From contig JAPPIG010000074.1 of NCBI GenBank assembly GCA_028820635.1, positions 1 to 64,000 of the forward strand: 64,000 nt of DNA, read 5' to 3'. This document shows positions 1 through 9,047 of the stretch, piece after piece. A program made the translations under genes and the position numbers. The number at the start of each line of letters is the position of its first letter. Within the stretch, counting starts at the first letter, position 1. Under the pieces are notes generated by a model that saw only the letters and a list, made by a program, of their open reading frames with translations, did not search any database and was not told where the DNA came from. The DNA is from Candidatus Poribacteria bacterium (GTDB lineage: Bacteria > Poribacteria > WGA-4E > WGA-3G).

Positions 1-200
1 CCTTGAGCGTGCGGATAAGTCTTTCAGCATATCCGTTCTCCCAAGGACACCCTCTCCGGGCGACTGAAATCTCAATCCCATGATGTTTGAGCAGTGAGAT
101 GGACGCATTTGAAAGATATTGAACGCCTTGATCAGAATGATGGATCTCTGGGACACTTTGACATAATTCTGTCTCCAAAGGTTTCAGCGTCAGAGTTTGA
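1..200 (-). pseudogene. IS3-family transposase (OrfB) fragment, copy A
   Basis: The minus strand encodes part of an IS3-family integrase core: IHHSDQGVQY, then RRGCPWENGYAERLIRTLKEE, which carries the third catalytic acidic residue region. Only the middle part lies in the window here; the C-terminal end is seen in copy B (61788 onward). The N-terminal half and OrfA are absent, so the gene is dead. The right boundary, where IS3 sequence gives way to another transposase fragment, is approximate. Confidence 0.75.
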
Positions 201-342
201 GACGCAAGAGGAACTGACAGATGCGCTTGAGAGTGCGGTGTGTTGGTGGAACGCACATAAGCACCCTTACCACTGGAAGAAACAACCTCTATATAAGTTA
301 GGACCCTACGGTTCTGTGATGGAAAATATGTCTAAAACTTAG
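200..342 (+). pseudogene. Transposase C-terminal fragment (IS630-like), copy A
   Basis: A short reading frame ending at 342 encodes EELTDALESAVCWWNAHKHPY followed by a basic tail. The W-N-A-H-x-H-P-Y pattern resembles the C-terminal end of some IS630-superfamily transposases. It is fused directly to antisense IS3 sequence on its left and to another IS630 N-terminal piece on its right, so it is a truncated remnant. Family assignment is tentative. Confidence 0.4.
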
Positions 343-436
343 CGAGTAAACCACTTAGATTTTATTCACAACGGAGGGAAAAAAGTCGAAGCTGCTCGGC
401 GTTTTTCTGTGGATCGGACAACGATTTATAGGTGGT
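343..436 (+). pseudogene. IS630-family transposase, N-terminal part split by the IS4-like insertion
   Basis: In the frame that ends in AGG TGG the DNA encodes DFIHNGGKKVEAARRF then SVDRTTIYRW, a helix-turn-helix typical of IS630-family transposase N-termini. Removing the IS4-like element and one copy of the GTGGT duplication joins this frame to LLAENPLAPP at 1793, restoring a continuous IS630 reading frame. The first residues of the protein are missing on the left. Confidence 0.75.
432..436. repeat. Target site duplication, left copy (GTGGT)
   Basis: GTGGT lies directly before the left inverted repeat of the IS4-like element. The same five bases follow its right end at 1788-1792. Confidence 0.85.
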
Positions 437-1787
437 CTGACATTTCTCAGAAAGGCGTTTAACCTAATAACAATCAACATTATGAATGTATATCGTTATG
501 AAAATGCGTTTTGTTTTTTAGATTTTTCTTGACATTTAGCGCATGAGATACCATCCTAAATGGTAAACAATCAACTTTTACTTTTTAGGAGACTATCTCA
601 TGCAACACCATCTTATCAAATCTGCTATGTATTTTCAAATACTTCTCTTTTCTAACTTTCGCAAGATGACATCACAACTGCAAGAAACCTTGCTTTTACT
701 TTCAACCGGTCATCTATTTGGACTGGACAATCCAAATCAAGTCGCAACTGCTTTAGCAATCCCGTCAGCGAACCTTTATCGGCATCTCAAAGACTTCAGT
801 CTTTATCAGTGGAAATCTCTATTGATGCGTATCGGATGTGCTGTCGCCCTCGCTGAGATACAGGATGCCGAATCAAAGAGTGCTTCTACACAATCTCGTC
901 GTATCACACTCAGTGTGGATGATACAAATGATCCGCGCTATGGTAAACTATTGTCTTACCGCTACAAATGGTGGTCTAAAAAACATAATAACACAATCAG
1001 CGGTAGAAATGTGTTAGGTATCACGATCAAGATCGGTTCTATGATTATTCCCCTCAACATGCGTATTGTCAGCAAACAAGGAAGAGGCAACACGGATAAA
1101 CTCTCCTGCTTTGTTGCGATGCTCAAAGCGGTATTAGATTTCTTTGATACATCAGGTGTAGACCTTAGAAAATATCCGATCACCTTTGATTCGTGGTATG
1201 GTAGTTATAACCTCGTTGAAAGTTTGTCTGATATGGGCTTTGATAACATACTTATCCACGGAAAAAGCAACTATGTGATGGATATTGATAACAAGACTGC
1301 TAAACTCTCAGCACATAAAAAACAGATACAACTGCGTCAAAAACAGTGGGGATGTAGCAAACTCTCCTATCGCACGAAAGCCACAAGTCGAACATTTGGT
1401 TCATTCGTGCTACTCTTCTTTTTAGATATGGCAAAATCCGAACAATGTTGGTGTTTGGCAACCCCTTACGGGCGTGTGAAATACTCCGAATATGGTCTCA
1501 ACATCACGGTATAGAACAGTATTGGAGATATTTGAAAACAGACTTACAACTCTCATCAATAAGTTTAGAGAACCGAGATGGTGCGTATGCGAGCTTAGGT
1601 ATAAAGGTGTTGAGTTATCTCTTTATACAAGATGTAAGCCGATCCGTGCGTAAAACATTTCATCAAATACAACTTGAACTTTCTGGACAAAGACACCTGT
1701 TGTCTACTCTCAGCGAGCATTTTCATGAACAAATACCAACTAAACACTGATAAACATTGAAACCTAAAGAATTTTGATAAATATCAG
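437..1787 (+). mobile_element. IS4-like insertion sequence, copy A, 1351 bp
   Basis: The element starts CTGACATTTCTCAGAA and its right end reads CTGATATTTATCAAAA on the opposite strand, so the terminal inverted repeats match at 13 of 16 positions. GTGGT flanks both ends as a 5-bp target duplication. It holds one transposase, encoded in two overlapping frames. It sits inside an IS630-type transposase gene, so it arrived later than that element. Confidence 0.88.
600..1750 (+). CDS. IS4-like DDE transposase, two frames joined by a -1 shift
   Basis: The first frame (600-1514, 304 codons) starts after the SD-like TTTTTAGGAG. It carries LSVDDTNDPRYG near residue 107 and ITFDSWYGS near residue 197, the first two catalytic aspartates. 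The third catalytic residue is in the -1 frame: HHGIEQYWRYLKTDL, ending at 1750. Reading of the -1 frame upstream of 1445 (FRYGKIRTMLVFGN) looks natural, which places the shift at or before a run of five T at 1419-1423. The shift may be programmed, as in several IS families, or a mutation. Both copies in the window have it. Confidence 0.8.
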
Positions 1788-1792
1788 GTGGT
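1788..1792. repeat. Target site duplication, right copy (GTGGT)
   Basis: GTGGT follows the right end of the IS4-like element and matches 432-436. The IS630 frame resumes here as TTA TTA GCT GAA. Confidence 0.85.
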
Positions 1793-2518
1793 TATTAGCT
1801 GAAAACCCGCTTGCGCCCCCGGAAAACCGGGACCGAAAAAAATGAGGTGACTCAACGAGGCAGCACTGAAAAAACATGTCGCCGACTTCCCAGACTTAAC
1901 CTACAATGAATGAGCAACACATTTCGGTGTTTCAGCGTCTTCAATCGGGTATGGTCTGCGCAAACTCAGTATTACCTGAAAAAAACGATAGGATATAAGG
2001 AGCGGTGCGATACCAAACGCGCTATCTATCGTCAAGCACTTGCCGAGAAAAAAGCAGCAGGCAAAACGATCATTTATGCTGATGAATGCGGTTTTCGTGC
2101 CGAGAGTTATAGGCGTCAGGGGTATGCCCCGAAAGACACACCTGTTTAAAGAACTCGGACAACGACGCTGCTTGCTGCGCGTATCGGTTCAACCTTTACA
2201 GCTACAGCACCTTGTTTGTTTGAGGGTGGCTGTGGTAGTGCGTGTTTCAATGCGTGGGTTGAAACCTACTTATGTCCTTAGCTTTCTGAAACAAGCGTTG
2301 TTGTTCTTAACAATGCGAATATCTACAAGACCCTTCGGACGCGTGAGTTGATAGAAGCATCGGGAGCAGAGATATTATTTTTACCGCCTTATTCGCCGGA
2401 CTACAACCCGATTGAACACGACTTTGCCAATATCAAACGCCTCCGTGAATACAAAGCAGATATAGCCATAGATGAAATCATAATATGTATCATTAATTCT
2501 AAATTTTACTATAAATAA
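1793..2518 (+). pseudogene. IS630-family transposase, central and C-terminal part, frameshifted
   Basis: Continuing from the piece at 343-436, this part encodes, in several frames, HVADFPDLTYNE, KKTIGYKERCDTKRAIYRQA, KTIIYADECGFRAESYRRQG and ILFLPPYSPDYNPIE. The last is the conserved C-terminal catalytic block of IS630/Tc1-like transposases, with the ADECG aspartate before it. In-frame stops near 1909 and 1978 and frameshifts near 2148 and later make it non-functional. It ends at a stop at 2516-2518. Confidence 0.8.
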
Positions 2519-2674
2519 CCCTGGCGTTTAATGGTTTAAGATTGACTAAATTTGTCAAGTTTAGTATGATACAGATCATGATAGACAATTATTTTAATCA
2601 AAATATATTATATATTTATTGGCCTTATATGATTTTATTATTCTGAAAGAGATATTATGTAGGTCCTAATTGTA

Positions 2675-3745
2675 ATGTTTTTACTGTTCGCAAGAATTCA
2701 AATACTCATACTAATGATGTGTTTTCTATTAGGATGCGGTGCTGATGAGAGCCGTAGTGTAGGCAAGATTCCAAGCGTCACTATAGAACTCGTAGAACTA
2801 CCACCAGATCTCCGACAACAAGAAAAAAATATTCGGTTTAGGGTTAACGCGGTTCCTGCGCTTGAAAAGAATCTTGCTGTGCTTGTAGAGAGCCAGATTT
2901 GGAGAGGGGGCCCTACGGGTCAAGATTTTAGTTATACATGGGTAATGATCCCTAAATTCGCTAACTCAAAAGAATTTGGTTTGAGTCTGGACAAGTATAT
3001 TTCCTGGGAAGTAGCAATTCTGCCGCTATCTGGGGTTAGCCTCAACGATTATCCAATTAGTGGATTTGGGATTCCGGCGGACTATGTGTTTAGCGGGTAC
3101 ACACTGGGAAATCCATCAAAAGTCGTAACAGAACAGAAGTTCCCTGCTAAACTGCGGGATGTATGGCCTGATTCTGGCATAGTTCCAGCTAATGCGACGT
3201 ATATACTGACCTTTGACCCACTGCCAGAAGATATAAAAGTGAGTCATGGACGAGTTATATTTGACGGTGATGTTGTTAAAATTGTCGGCCCCTTTCCAAT
3301 TGGTAGACTTGAATTGAAAATCAGTTGGGACAGTGGACATGGTAATTATACAATACGCGATACTATTTCTGAACCGGACTATAAGTCTCCTGAACTCATC
3401 CGAGCCATAGCTCGTACCGGGGGAGGTTCGGATATAGGATTTATCGTAAAAGAATTGGGTATAGAAAACAGTGGGGTACCTCAAAATACAGAGTGGATTG
3501 AACTTGTTTTTGATGAGCGCGTTTGGATCAACAAAGAAATACACGGTAATATTGAACTTCAAACCGTGGCGGGTGAGAATCTTGGCTGGGAAGAAAAACG
3601 TCCGTTTTTGGGACGTAATGAAATACACCTTATTCGTCCTGAAGGAAAACCGCTTAAACGCGGAACCGATTACGTTATAGTTGGAACAGTCACAGACACT
3701 GTGAACGAGACAGAAATCAAGTATCTCATTACAACGTGGAATTGA
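2675..3745 (+). CDS. Predicted lipoprotein with C-terminal Ig-like region, paralogue of 6869-8041
   Basis: A 356-residue protein with a hydrophobic start and a lipobox ending CFLLGCG (Cys near residue 21), so it is probably anchored to the outer or inner membrane. The body is rich in beta-strand patterns. The last 90 residues (IELVFDERVW, then a TDYVIVGTVTD block) resemble bacterial Ig-like Big_5/SbsA domains. It shares blocks with the second lipoprotein downstream: VTIELVEL/VTIDLIDR, LAVLVE/LAVLIE, YTWVMIPKFANS/YTWLIVPRFANS. Together the two bracket the caspase-like gene. The ribosome site is weak, and starts at 2714 or 2717 are possible. No specific function is recognised. Confidence 0.75.
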   Translation: MFLLFARIQILILMMCFLLGCGADESRSVGKIPSVTIELVELPPDLRQQEKNIRFRVNAVPALEKNLAVLVESQIWRGGPTGQDFSYTWVMIPKFANSKEFGLSLDKYISWEVAILPLSGVSLNDYPISGFGIPADYVFSGYTLGNPSKVVTEQKFPAKLRDVWPDSGIVPANATYILTFDPLPEDIKVSHGRVIFDGDVVKIVGPFPIGRLELKISWDSGHGNYTIRDTISEPDYKSPELIRAIARTGGGSDIGFIVKELGIENSGVPQNTEWIELVFDERVWINKEIHGNIELQTVAGENLGWEEKRPFLGRNEIHLIRPEGKPLKRGTDYVIVGTVTDTVNETEIKYLITTWN

Positions 3746-3863
3746 TTATAGGAGAACCCATTATTATTGGGGATTGTAGTGTGTACGGTTCGGAAACCAC
3801 ACACCTACAGGGCATGGGTAAAGGTGCGGAAAGAGTGAAAATCTTTTTAAAATGGAGGAACTT

Positions 3864-6767
3864 ATGAAGAATAGATTTATTAACCTTGCGCTAATTGTTC
3901 TAATTTCGATGAGTGCGGTCGGCTGTTCTGCTGTGCGTTATGGACAAACGCGCGCCGGTATTGGTGCTGAGAAAACTGTCGGAGCCTCAGAAGAACGCAA
4001 AACAAAATTGAGCAAAAGGGATTTCCGACTTGGGTTCAATGCAACGGAAAACCAACTCGGAGTTCGTCTTGAATATCGACCCTATTATAGTGTTGAAAGA
4101 CAGCAGGTAGTAACATACAGTCCAAGCAAAGCAACCCCTTCTGAGATAATCATAGGAAGTGGTTATGTGGGGGTTCTTATATGGGTGTTGTCTGATGTTC
4201 TTGTAAAGACAGGTGAAGTTGCTGTAAATGATGAAGGGGAACTATATGATGTCACTGAATTCGATTGGGGTAGGATGAATTCGATACAAAGGATAGCTTT
4301 GGCTGGAATCGTAGTGGATTCTGTGCTTTGGGGAGTTGCCTATGGTTCAAATGTGACAGTTCGAGAACCGTGGCGAAAGAGTGGAGAGGTTGCAGGAGAA
4401 TGGCAGTTCTTGAAAAACCATCCTTACCGTATAGAGATGCCAAGCTACAATTTTGGAAAGGATTATCTATCCAAGTCTGGCAATGAAAACATTCTGATTA
4501 GAGATTTTCTGTCTGGCGTGGAAAAACCGGCCAGGTTCGGAGATATTCGCTCTGTTTCACTTCGTGCTTCAACGAGGCTTGATAACAGAGCATACCAGAA
4601 AAACCTCAATCTTTCGGCACAAGCACAACTACAACCGTTTCAGGATGCTGCGCTTGCTGCAAGAAATATCGATATGATTTCGGTAGGGAAACCGAGACTC
4701 ATGCCACGGCCCGAAACCAACATCCAGTGGAATACAGCATCCATAAGAGCAGGTAGCGTGGCAGCTTTGCGGGTAACAGTTAAAAATACTGGCAAAGGCA
4801 CACTGTATCGTTTAACCGCACGCACAACGAGTAAGATAACTGCGTTCAACAATCGTGAGCTGAAATTTGGAAAAATTGCACCGGGAGCCTCTATCACTGT
4901 TCCTGTTTCCTTTGAAATAGACAAATTAATGCGAACCCAAGAAATACTTATTGGCATTAAGTTTTCTGAACACAATGACCATGTTCCAGCCAATATTGAA
5001 ACGAAGTTTAATATAATTGAGAAATCTCGTCCTAAGTTTGATTATGCTTATCGCATTATTGATGGTGACACTGAAACTTCAGTAGGAAACGGCGATGGAA
5101 TCTTCCAACGTGGGGAATCTGCTGACATTTTTGTGACTGTGAGAAACAGTGGTGAAGGAAATGCTGCGGGTGTAACAGCAAAGTTGAATCCGATTCTTCG
5201 CACGGGTGTTGACATGTATGGAGAAACTTCAGTACCGCTTCAGACCCTTGCTCCCGGTGAGTCTAAGACCGCTACCTTCAACGTTGGTGTCAAACGTGGT
5301 GCTAATATCAGCAGGTTAAGTCTAAATTTGTCTATTGAAGAAAACAACTTCGGGACCGAGACGAAACTGACAGACACTATCATTCTACCGATAGGACGGG
5401 TAACTGCACCGAAGGTAAAAGCTCTTGATTTGGTTGCGACAATCACTTCGAATTCCGCGCAAGTCTATAACGGTGCTTCGAATCAGACACCTATCAGTGC
5501 AGAAATTCCGGGCGACTCACAAGTTAAGGTTTCGGGGCAACTCGGGGAATGGTATCGTGTCCAACTTAACGTCCGAGATGAAGCGTTGACAGGATGGGTG
5601 CATAAAGGGCAGATCGTAACAACGAAGATCTCAAAACAGGAGAGTTCGCCAGTAGAAAAACCCGCTGTGGTTGAGGTGTTTCAAAACACACCACCAACAT
5701 TAGAACTCTTTGAACCGAAACAGCAGCGAATAATAGTTGAGGAAAGAGCAATTCCAATCCAAGCAATCGCTATCGCAAATAAAGGTCTGAAAAACGTTTC
5801 GGTAACTGTCAATGGAAAAGTGCGAAACATTGCGAGACCCCGGGGGAACACAACTCAGCAAACACCGAGAACTGTGTTCAGAATACAAGAGAATATCCTA
5901 CTCAATTATGGTCTTAACACGATTGAGTTGCATGCCACTGATATAAGAGATCGCGTTTCTGAGACCGTTACACTTTCAGTTATCCGTGAACGTGAACAGG
6001 TGCGTAATGATTATGCCTTGTTGTTCGGTGTAAACAGTTATGAACATTTTGACCCGTGGCACAAACTCAATAATCCCATTCCAGATGCGGAAGCTATCCG
6101 AGATGAGTTGAAAAGTAAATACGGATTTAAAGTTGAATTGGTGAGTGACCCAAGTAGAGATGGAGTTCTGACGAAAATCAACGAATACACGCAGAAACAA
6201 TATAATAAAAACGATCAACTCCTGATATTTTTCGCTGGGCACGGCTATTTTGAAGAAACAAACGATGCCGGCATCGGCTATCTCGTTGCAAGCGATACAT
6301 TACCGCCAGATGCTGACCGCGGTAAATCCAGTTATATTTCTCACGGGGATCTCCGGAACAGGATTGAAAATATTGGATGTGAACACATTTTTCTGATGAT
6401 TGATGCCTGTTTTAGTGGAACGTTTGACCCGACTGTCGCACAATTCAATCGAGGACGAAGTGCCAGCAGGATACCTGACAATGTTTCTAAGAAGGATTAT
6501 ATCAAGCAAACTTTAGCATACAAAAGCCGGTGGTATCTTACCTCAGGAGGTAAAGAGTATGTGTCAGATGGCGCGCCGAACCAACATTCACCATTCACGC
6601 GGCGGATACTCGACGCTTTCCGTAGCGGTGGAGGGCAACACGGCATCCTCACATTAGATGATATTCGGCGTTATGTTGAAAAAACTACCCCGCAGCCGCG
6701 TGTTGGCGAATTTGGAACGAATGCACCAGGGAGCAACTTTTTGTTTATTCGTAAAGTAAGCCAATGA
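3864..6767 (+). CDS. Caspase-like (peptidase C14) lipoprotein with CARDB-, SH3b- and Ig-like regions
   Basis: The start is set at 3864 because GGAGG lies five bases upstream; an in-frame ATG at 3852 lacks this. The N-terminus has a signal peptide with lipobox SAVGC. Two CARDB/NEW3-like beta domains follow (roughly residues 280-500), then an SH3b-like region (about 525-590, ending TGWVHKGQ), an Ig-like linker, and a C-terminal caspase fold from about residue 710. The catalytic dyad is visible as His793 in FFAGHGYF and Cys849 in MIDACFSG. Total length is 967 residues. Caspase-like proteases of this kind cut proteins after acidic or basic residues, but the substrate here is unknown. It precedes an Hsp70 gene cluster and sits between two lipoprotein paralogues, which suggests an envelope-side protease or sensor. 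Confidence 0.88.
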   Translation: MKNRFINLALIVLISMSAVGCSAVRYGQTRAGIGAEKTVGASEERKTKLSKRDFRLGFNATENQLGVRLEYRPYYSVERQQVVTYSPSKATPSEIIIGSGYVGVLIWVLSDVLVKTGEVAVNDEGELYDVTEFDWGRMNSIQRIALAGIVVDSVLWGVAYGSNVTVREPWRKSGEVAGEWQFLKNHPYRIEMPSYNFGKDYLSKSGNENILIRDFLSGVEKPARFGDIRSVSLRASTRLDNRAYQKNLNLSAQAQLQPFQDAALAARNIDMISVGKPRLMPRPETNIQWNTASIRAGSVAALRVTVKNTGKGTLYRLTARTTSKITAFNNRELKFGKIAPGASITVPVSFEIDKLMRTQEILIGIKFSEHNDHVPANIETKFNIIEKSRPKFDYAYRIIDGDTETSVGNGDGIFQRGESADIFVTVRNSGEGNAAGVTAKLNPILRTGVDMYGETSVPLQTLAPGESKTATFNVGVKRGANISRLSLNLSIEENNFGTETKLTDTIILPIGRVTAPKVKALDLVATITSNSAQVYNGASNQTPISAEIPGDSQVKVSGQLGEWYRVQLNVRDEALTGWVHKGQIVTTKISKQESSPVEKPAVVEVFQNTPPTLELFEPKQQRIIVEERAIPIQAIAIANKGLKNVSVTVNGKVRNIARPRGNTTQQTPRTVFRIQENILLNYGLNTIELHATDIRDRVSETVTLSVIREREQVRNDYALLFGVNSYEHFDPWHKLNNPIPDAEAIRDELKSKYGFKVELVSDPSRDGVLTKINEYTQKQYNKNDQLLIFFAGHGYFEETNDAGIGYLVASDTLPPDADRGKSSYISHGDLRNRIENIGCEHIFLMIDACFSGTFDPTVAQFNRGRSASRIPDNVSKKDYIKQTLAYKSRWYLTSGGKEYVSDGAPNQHSPFTRRILDAFRSGGGQHGILTLDDIRRYVEKTTPQPRVGEFGTNAPGSNFLFIRKVSQ

Positions 6768-6868
6768 GTGGTGAAGTTAAAATTCAGTAGAAATCATATT
6801 CGTTGGAATACCATCCGTGGTTTCTTGCGTTTCGATTTCCTTTAGGAGGATTAACCGATCTAAAAGAG

Positions 6869-8041
6869 ATGTATTTGTTAATGAGAGGATTATTTCTTGG
6901 GTTGATTATCAGTTGGTTATTCGGGTGTGGCACTGGTGAGGACAGCAGGGGTGAGATTCCGATTGTTACGATCGATCTTATTGATCGGCAGAAAGACGAG
7001 GAGGTCTGGTTTAGACTGAACGTAGTTCCTGCACCTACAAGCGATCTTGCAGTGCTTATAGAGATGGAGGCGTTGGGCCCATTTGGTGATGATTATGAGA
7101 TCGGTTACACCTGGCTCATAGTGCCGCGGTTTGCAAACTCACGAAACTTTAAATTTGATCTGGACCCCTCCGTTCCATGGGAAGTGAGGATCCTGTCCTT
7201 AGCAGGGAAGAACCTGGCCACTTATCCAATTGAAGGCACTGAAGTTCCAGTTGGATATGAGTTTAAGCAGTACGGATTAGGAGACATTTCAAGCGTCAGA
7301 ACGGCACAAGTATCAACACAATTACTCGTTGACTGGCCGCGTTCAGGCGGAGGGCCCTTTGATCCATTGCCCGCAAATGCAATTCTCACTTTTATTTTTG
7401 ATAGGGCCCCGGAAGACATAACAGTGAGCCATGGGAACTTCATAACGGATGCGAATAGGGTAATCGTTGATGGCTTTTTCCCGCTTGGGGACATTGAAAT
7501 AGAGCTCAGATGGAATCAAGGTCGGCAGCATTACACATGGTACAAATCTATCACTGATCCGGATTTTGAACCTCCTAAAATTGTCGACATTGAGGCCTTT
7601 CACAAGGATGGGAATCGCATTCCTATTCCTGTAGGTGCTCCTTTAGACGGTAAGGAAGGGAATGCCATTCCTATAGCCATTCCTCTTCCTATAGTCATTC
7701 TGGATGACCCGGACTTTCTAGATGGCTGGGAGTGGAGGTTACCCGTAGATACTGGCGAGATAAGAATTGCTTTCAGCGAAAATATTTGGTTCTATGAAGA
7801 GGTGACTGGGACACCCGATATTCAAACCGAAAACGGCACTAAACTCGGATGGCGAGACGAAAAGCGATCCCGCCTCGGATGGCGAGATGGAAAGTTCGAT
7901 GCGCGGGGTCGTAGTTTTAGATTACTTCTTTCGGATGGGCAACCCCTTAAACCTGAAACCACTTATGTTGTTGCAGGGATAGTCACAGACTTCGCTAACG
8001 ACACAGAAATCAAGATACCTTTCACGACATTGGACAGATAA
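6869..8041 (+). CDS. Predicted lipoprotein, paralogue of 2675-3745
   Basis: The start at 6869 places AAAAGAG just upstream and gives a compact signal peptide (YLLMRGLFLGLIISWLFGCG) with a lipobox cysteine. The protein is related along its whole length to the lipoprotein at 2675: the YTWLIVPRFANS, PWEVRILSLAG and TTYVVAGIVTDFAND blocks align. It has a longer insertion near residues 235-330 with short repeated stretches (repeated ATTCCTAT in the DNA, and LGWRD twice). The C-terminus is again an Ig-like fold. Function is unknown. Pairing on both sides of a caspase-like gene suggests partners or substrates of that protease. Confidence 0.75.
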   Translation: MYLLMRGLFLGLIISWLFGCGTGEDSRGEIPIVTIDLIDRQKDEEVWFRLNVVPAPTSDLAVLIEMEALGPFGDDYEIGYTWLIVPRFANSRNFKFDLDPSVPWEVRILSLAGKNLATYPIEGTEVPVGYEFKQYGLGDISSVRTAQVSTQLLVDWPRSGGGPFDPLPANAILTFIFDRAPEDITVSHGNFITDANRVIVDGFFPLGDIEIELRWNQGRQHYTWYKSITDPDFEPPKIVDIEAFHKDGNRIPIPVGAPLDGKEGNAIPIAIPLPIVILDDPDFLDGWEWRLPVDTGEIRIAFSENIWFYEEVTGTPDIQTENGTKLGWRDEKRSRLGWRDGKFDARGRSFRLLLSDGQPLKPETTYVVAGIVTDFANDTEIKIPFTTLDR

Positions 8042-8085
8042 TAGGGGAACACCAATTTTAATTGCCAAATTCATTAGGAGGTGTA

Positions 8086-8124
8086 ATGTTGCAATTAAGC
8101 AAAGGAGAACCAAAAAATGTATAA
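8086..8124 (+). other. Possible 12-codon leader peptide overlapping the next start
   Basis: AGGAGG stands seven bases before ATG, and the frame encodes MLQLSKGEPKNV then a stop. It overlaps the ATG of the next gene at 8117. The strong ribosome site suggests translational coupling. The peptide resembles the first residues of TerD-type proteins, but nothing else of that family follows. Confidence 0.35.
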
Positions 8125-8965
8125 TATAGACGGAACGTATAGTATAAAAGGTATTCGAGGACTGAAACCGAGGGACGAGCCCTCTGCTATGCCTTATTGG
8201 ATTATAATAATATGTTGCTTTGTGGGGGGAATCGCTCTCATTTTTATAGTTGAAGGTGGAATCTTACCTGGTATAATTTTTATAATTGCTGGTTTTATTC
8301 TGCGATGGTGGCATAAAACATCTCATGAAGGTTACAAGGAATACAAGTTTGAACAAGCGCGTATTGGGGTAGCCATTGGCGACATCGTACGTAACTCCGA
8401 AAACTGCTTTAGCAATATATATAAAAATTTACGGGAAGCAAGGAAAGTCTTAGATGAAGCTGAGACCCACTTTAACGAAAGAGCCTATTCTCCATTCTGG
8501 GATTCCGTTGAGAAGGTAGCATTAGAACTTGGACATTTTTCCGAAAATTTAGTTTTGCTGTCTTCCCACTTGGAAGTTTATTTAGAATGGGTTCCTTTAT
8601 ATCACGAGACTCCTTCAAAATTTCCGGTGACATCTGAGGAATTTTCAAAACTTTACAAACTCGGTGTAAAAAACGCGCTTGCAAAACGGATGGAGGAAAT
8701 CGTTGGCAACGCTCAACGGGATTACCAATTCGCAAGTATTTTTGAACAGCGCAAAACGCACAAGCTTCTTGTCGCTGGATTTAACAGTTTCGCAGATGTT
8801 TTGAATGAAGTAGGAAATCAGATTACCGACCAAGTAGAATACCTCAATACCACTGTGCAAGCCAACACCGAGAAAATGACCTCTTTGATGGAAGCAGCCG
8901 CGGTACAGCGTGATCAACATCATGAGGAGGTCATGGAAACTCTTAACAAAGATGGAGAGAAGTAG
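8117..8965 (+). CDS. Membrane-anchored helical protein of unknown function
   Basis: A 282-residue protein. Residues 27-65 form two adjacent hydrophobic helices (YWIIIICCFVGGIALIFIV, then GGILPGIIFIIAGFILRWW). The remaining 215 residues are charged, alpha-helical and probably coiled-coil, with ERMEEIVG- and EKMTSLMEAAA-like stretches, and should face the cytoplasm. AAAGGAG lies nine bases upstream. I do not recognise a family. Its place between the lipoproteins and the Hsp70 genes suggests a scaffold linking the chaperone module to the membrane; this is inference only. Confidence 0.75.
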   Translation: MYNIDGTYSIKGIRGLKPRDEPSAMPYWIIIICCFVGGIALIFIVEGGILPGIIFIIAGFILRWWHKTSHEGYKEYKFEQARIGVAIGDIVRNSENCFSNIYKNLREARKVLDEAETHFNERAYSPFWDSVEKVALELGHFSENLVLLSSHLEVYLEWVPLYHETPSKFPVTSEEFSKLYKLGVKNALAKRMEEIVGNAQRDYQFASIFEQRKTHKLLVAGFNSFADVLNEVGNQITDQVEYLNTTVQANTEKMTSLMEAAAVQRDQHHEEVMETLNKDGEK

Positions 8966-9047
8966 AACGCGTATTAGGAATGCTTGAAGATATTTTACGT
9001 GACCAGTAGTACTATTTTAATTCAAAAGATTAGGAGGTAAAAAATCA

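Larger units (their letters stand above)
1..1787. repeat. Long direct repeat, copy A (with 61940-63726)
   Basis: The first 1787 bases recur near the other end at an offset of 61,939. I found only three mismatches, at 1726, 1740 and 1763, all in the last 62 bases; the translations of the rest are identical. The repeat contains an IS3 fragment, IS630-type fragments and a complete IS4-like element. It ends exactly at the right end of the IS4-like element. It may extend left of the window in this copy, which cannot be seen. Confidence 0.93.

Noticed and set aside
962..1183. Minus-strand frame within the IS4-like transposase
   Set aside because: Antisense shadow of the transposase, repeated identically in copy B.
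8086..8124. Tellurite-resistance TerD gene
   Set aside because: Only the first 8 or so residues resemble TerD; the following protein is a membrane-anchored helical protein.
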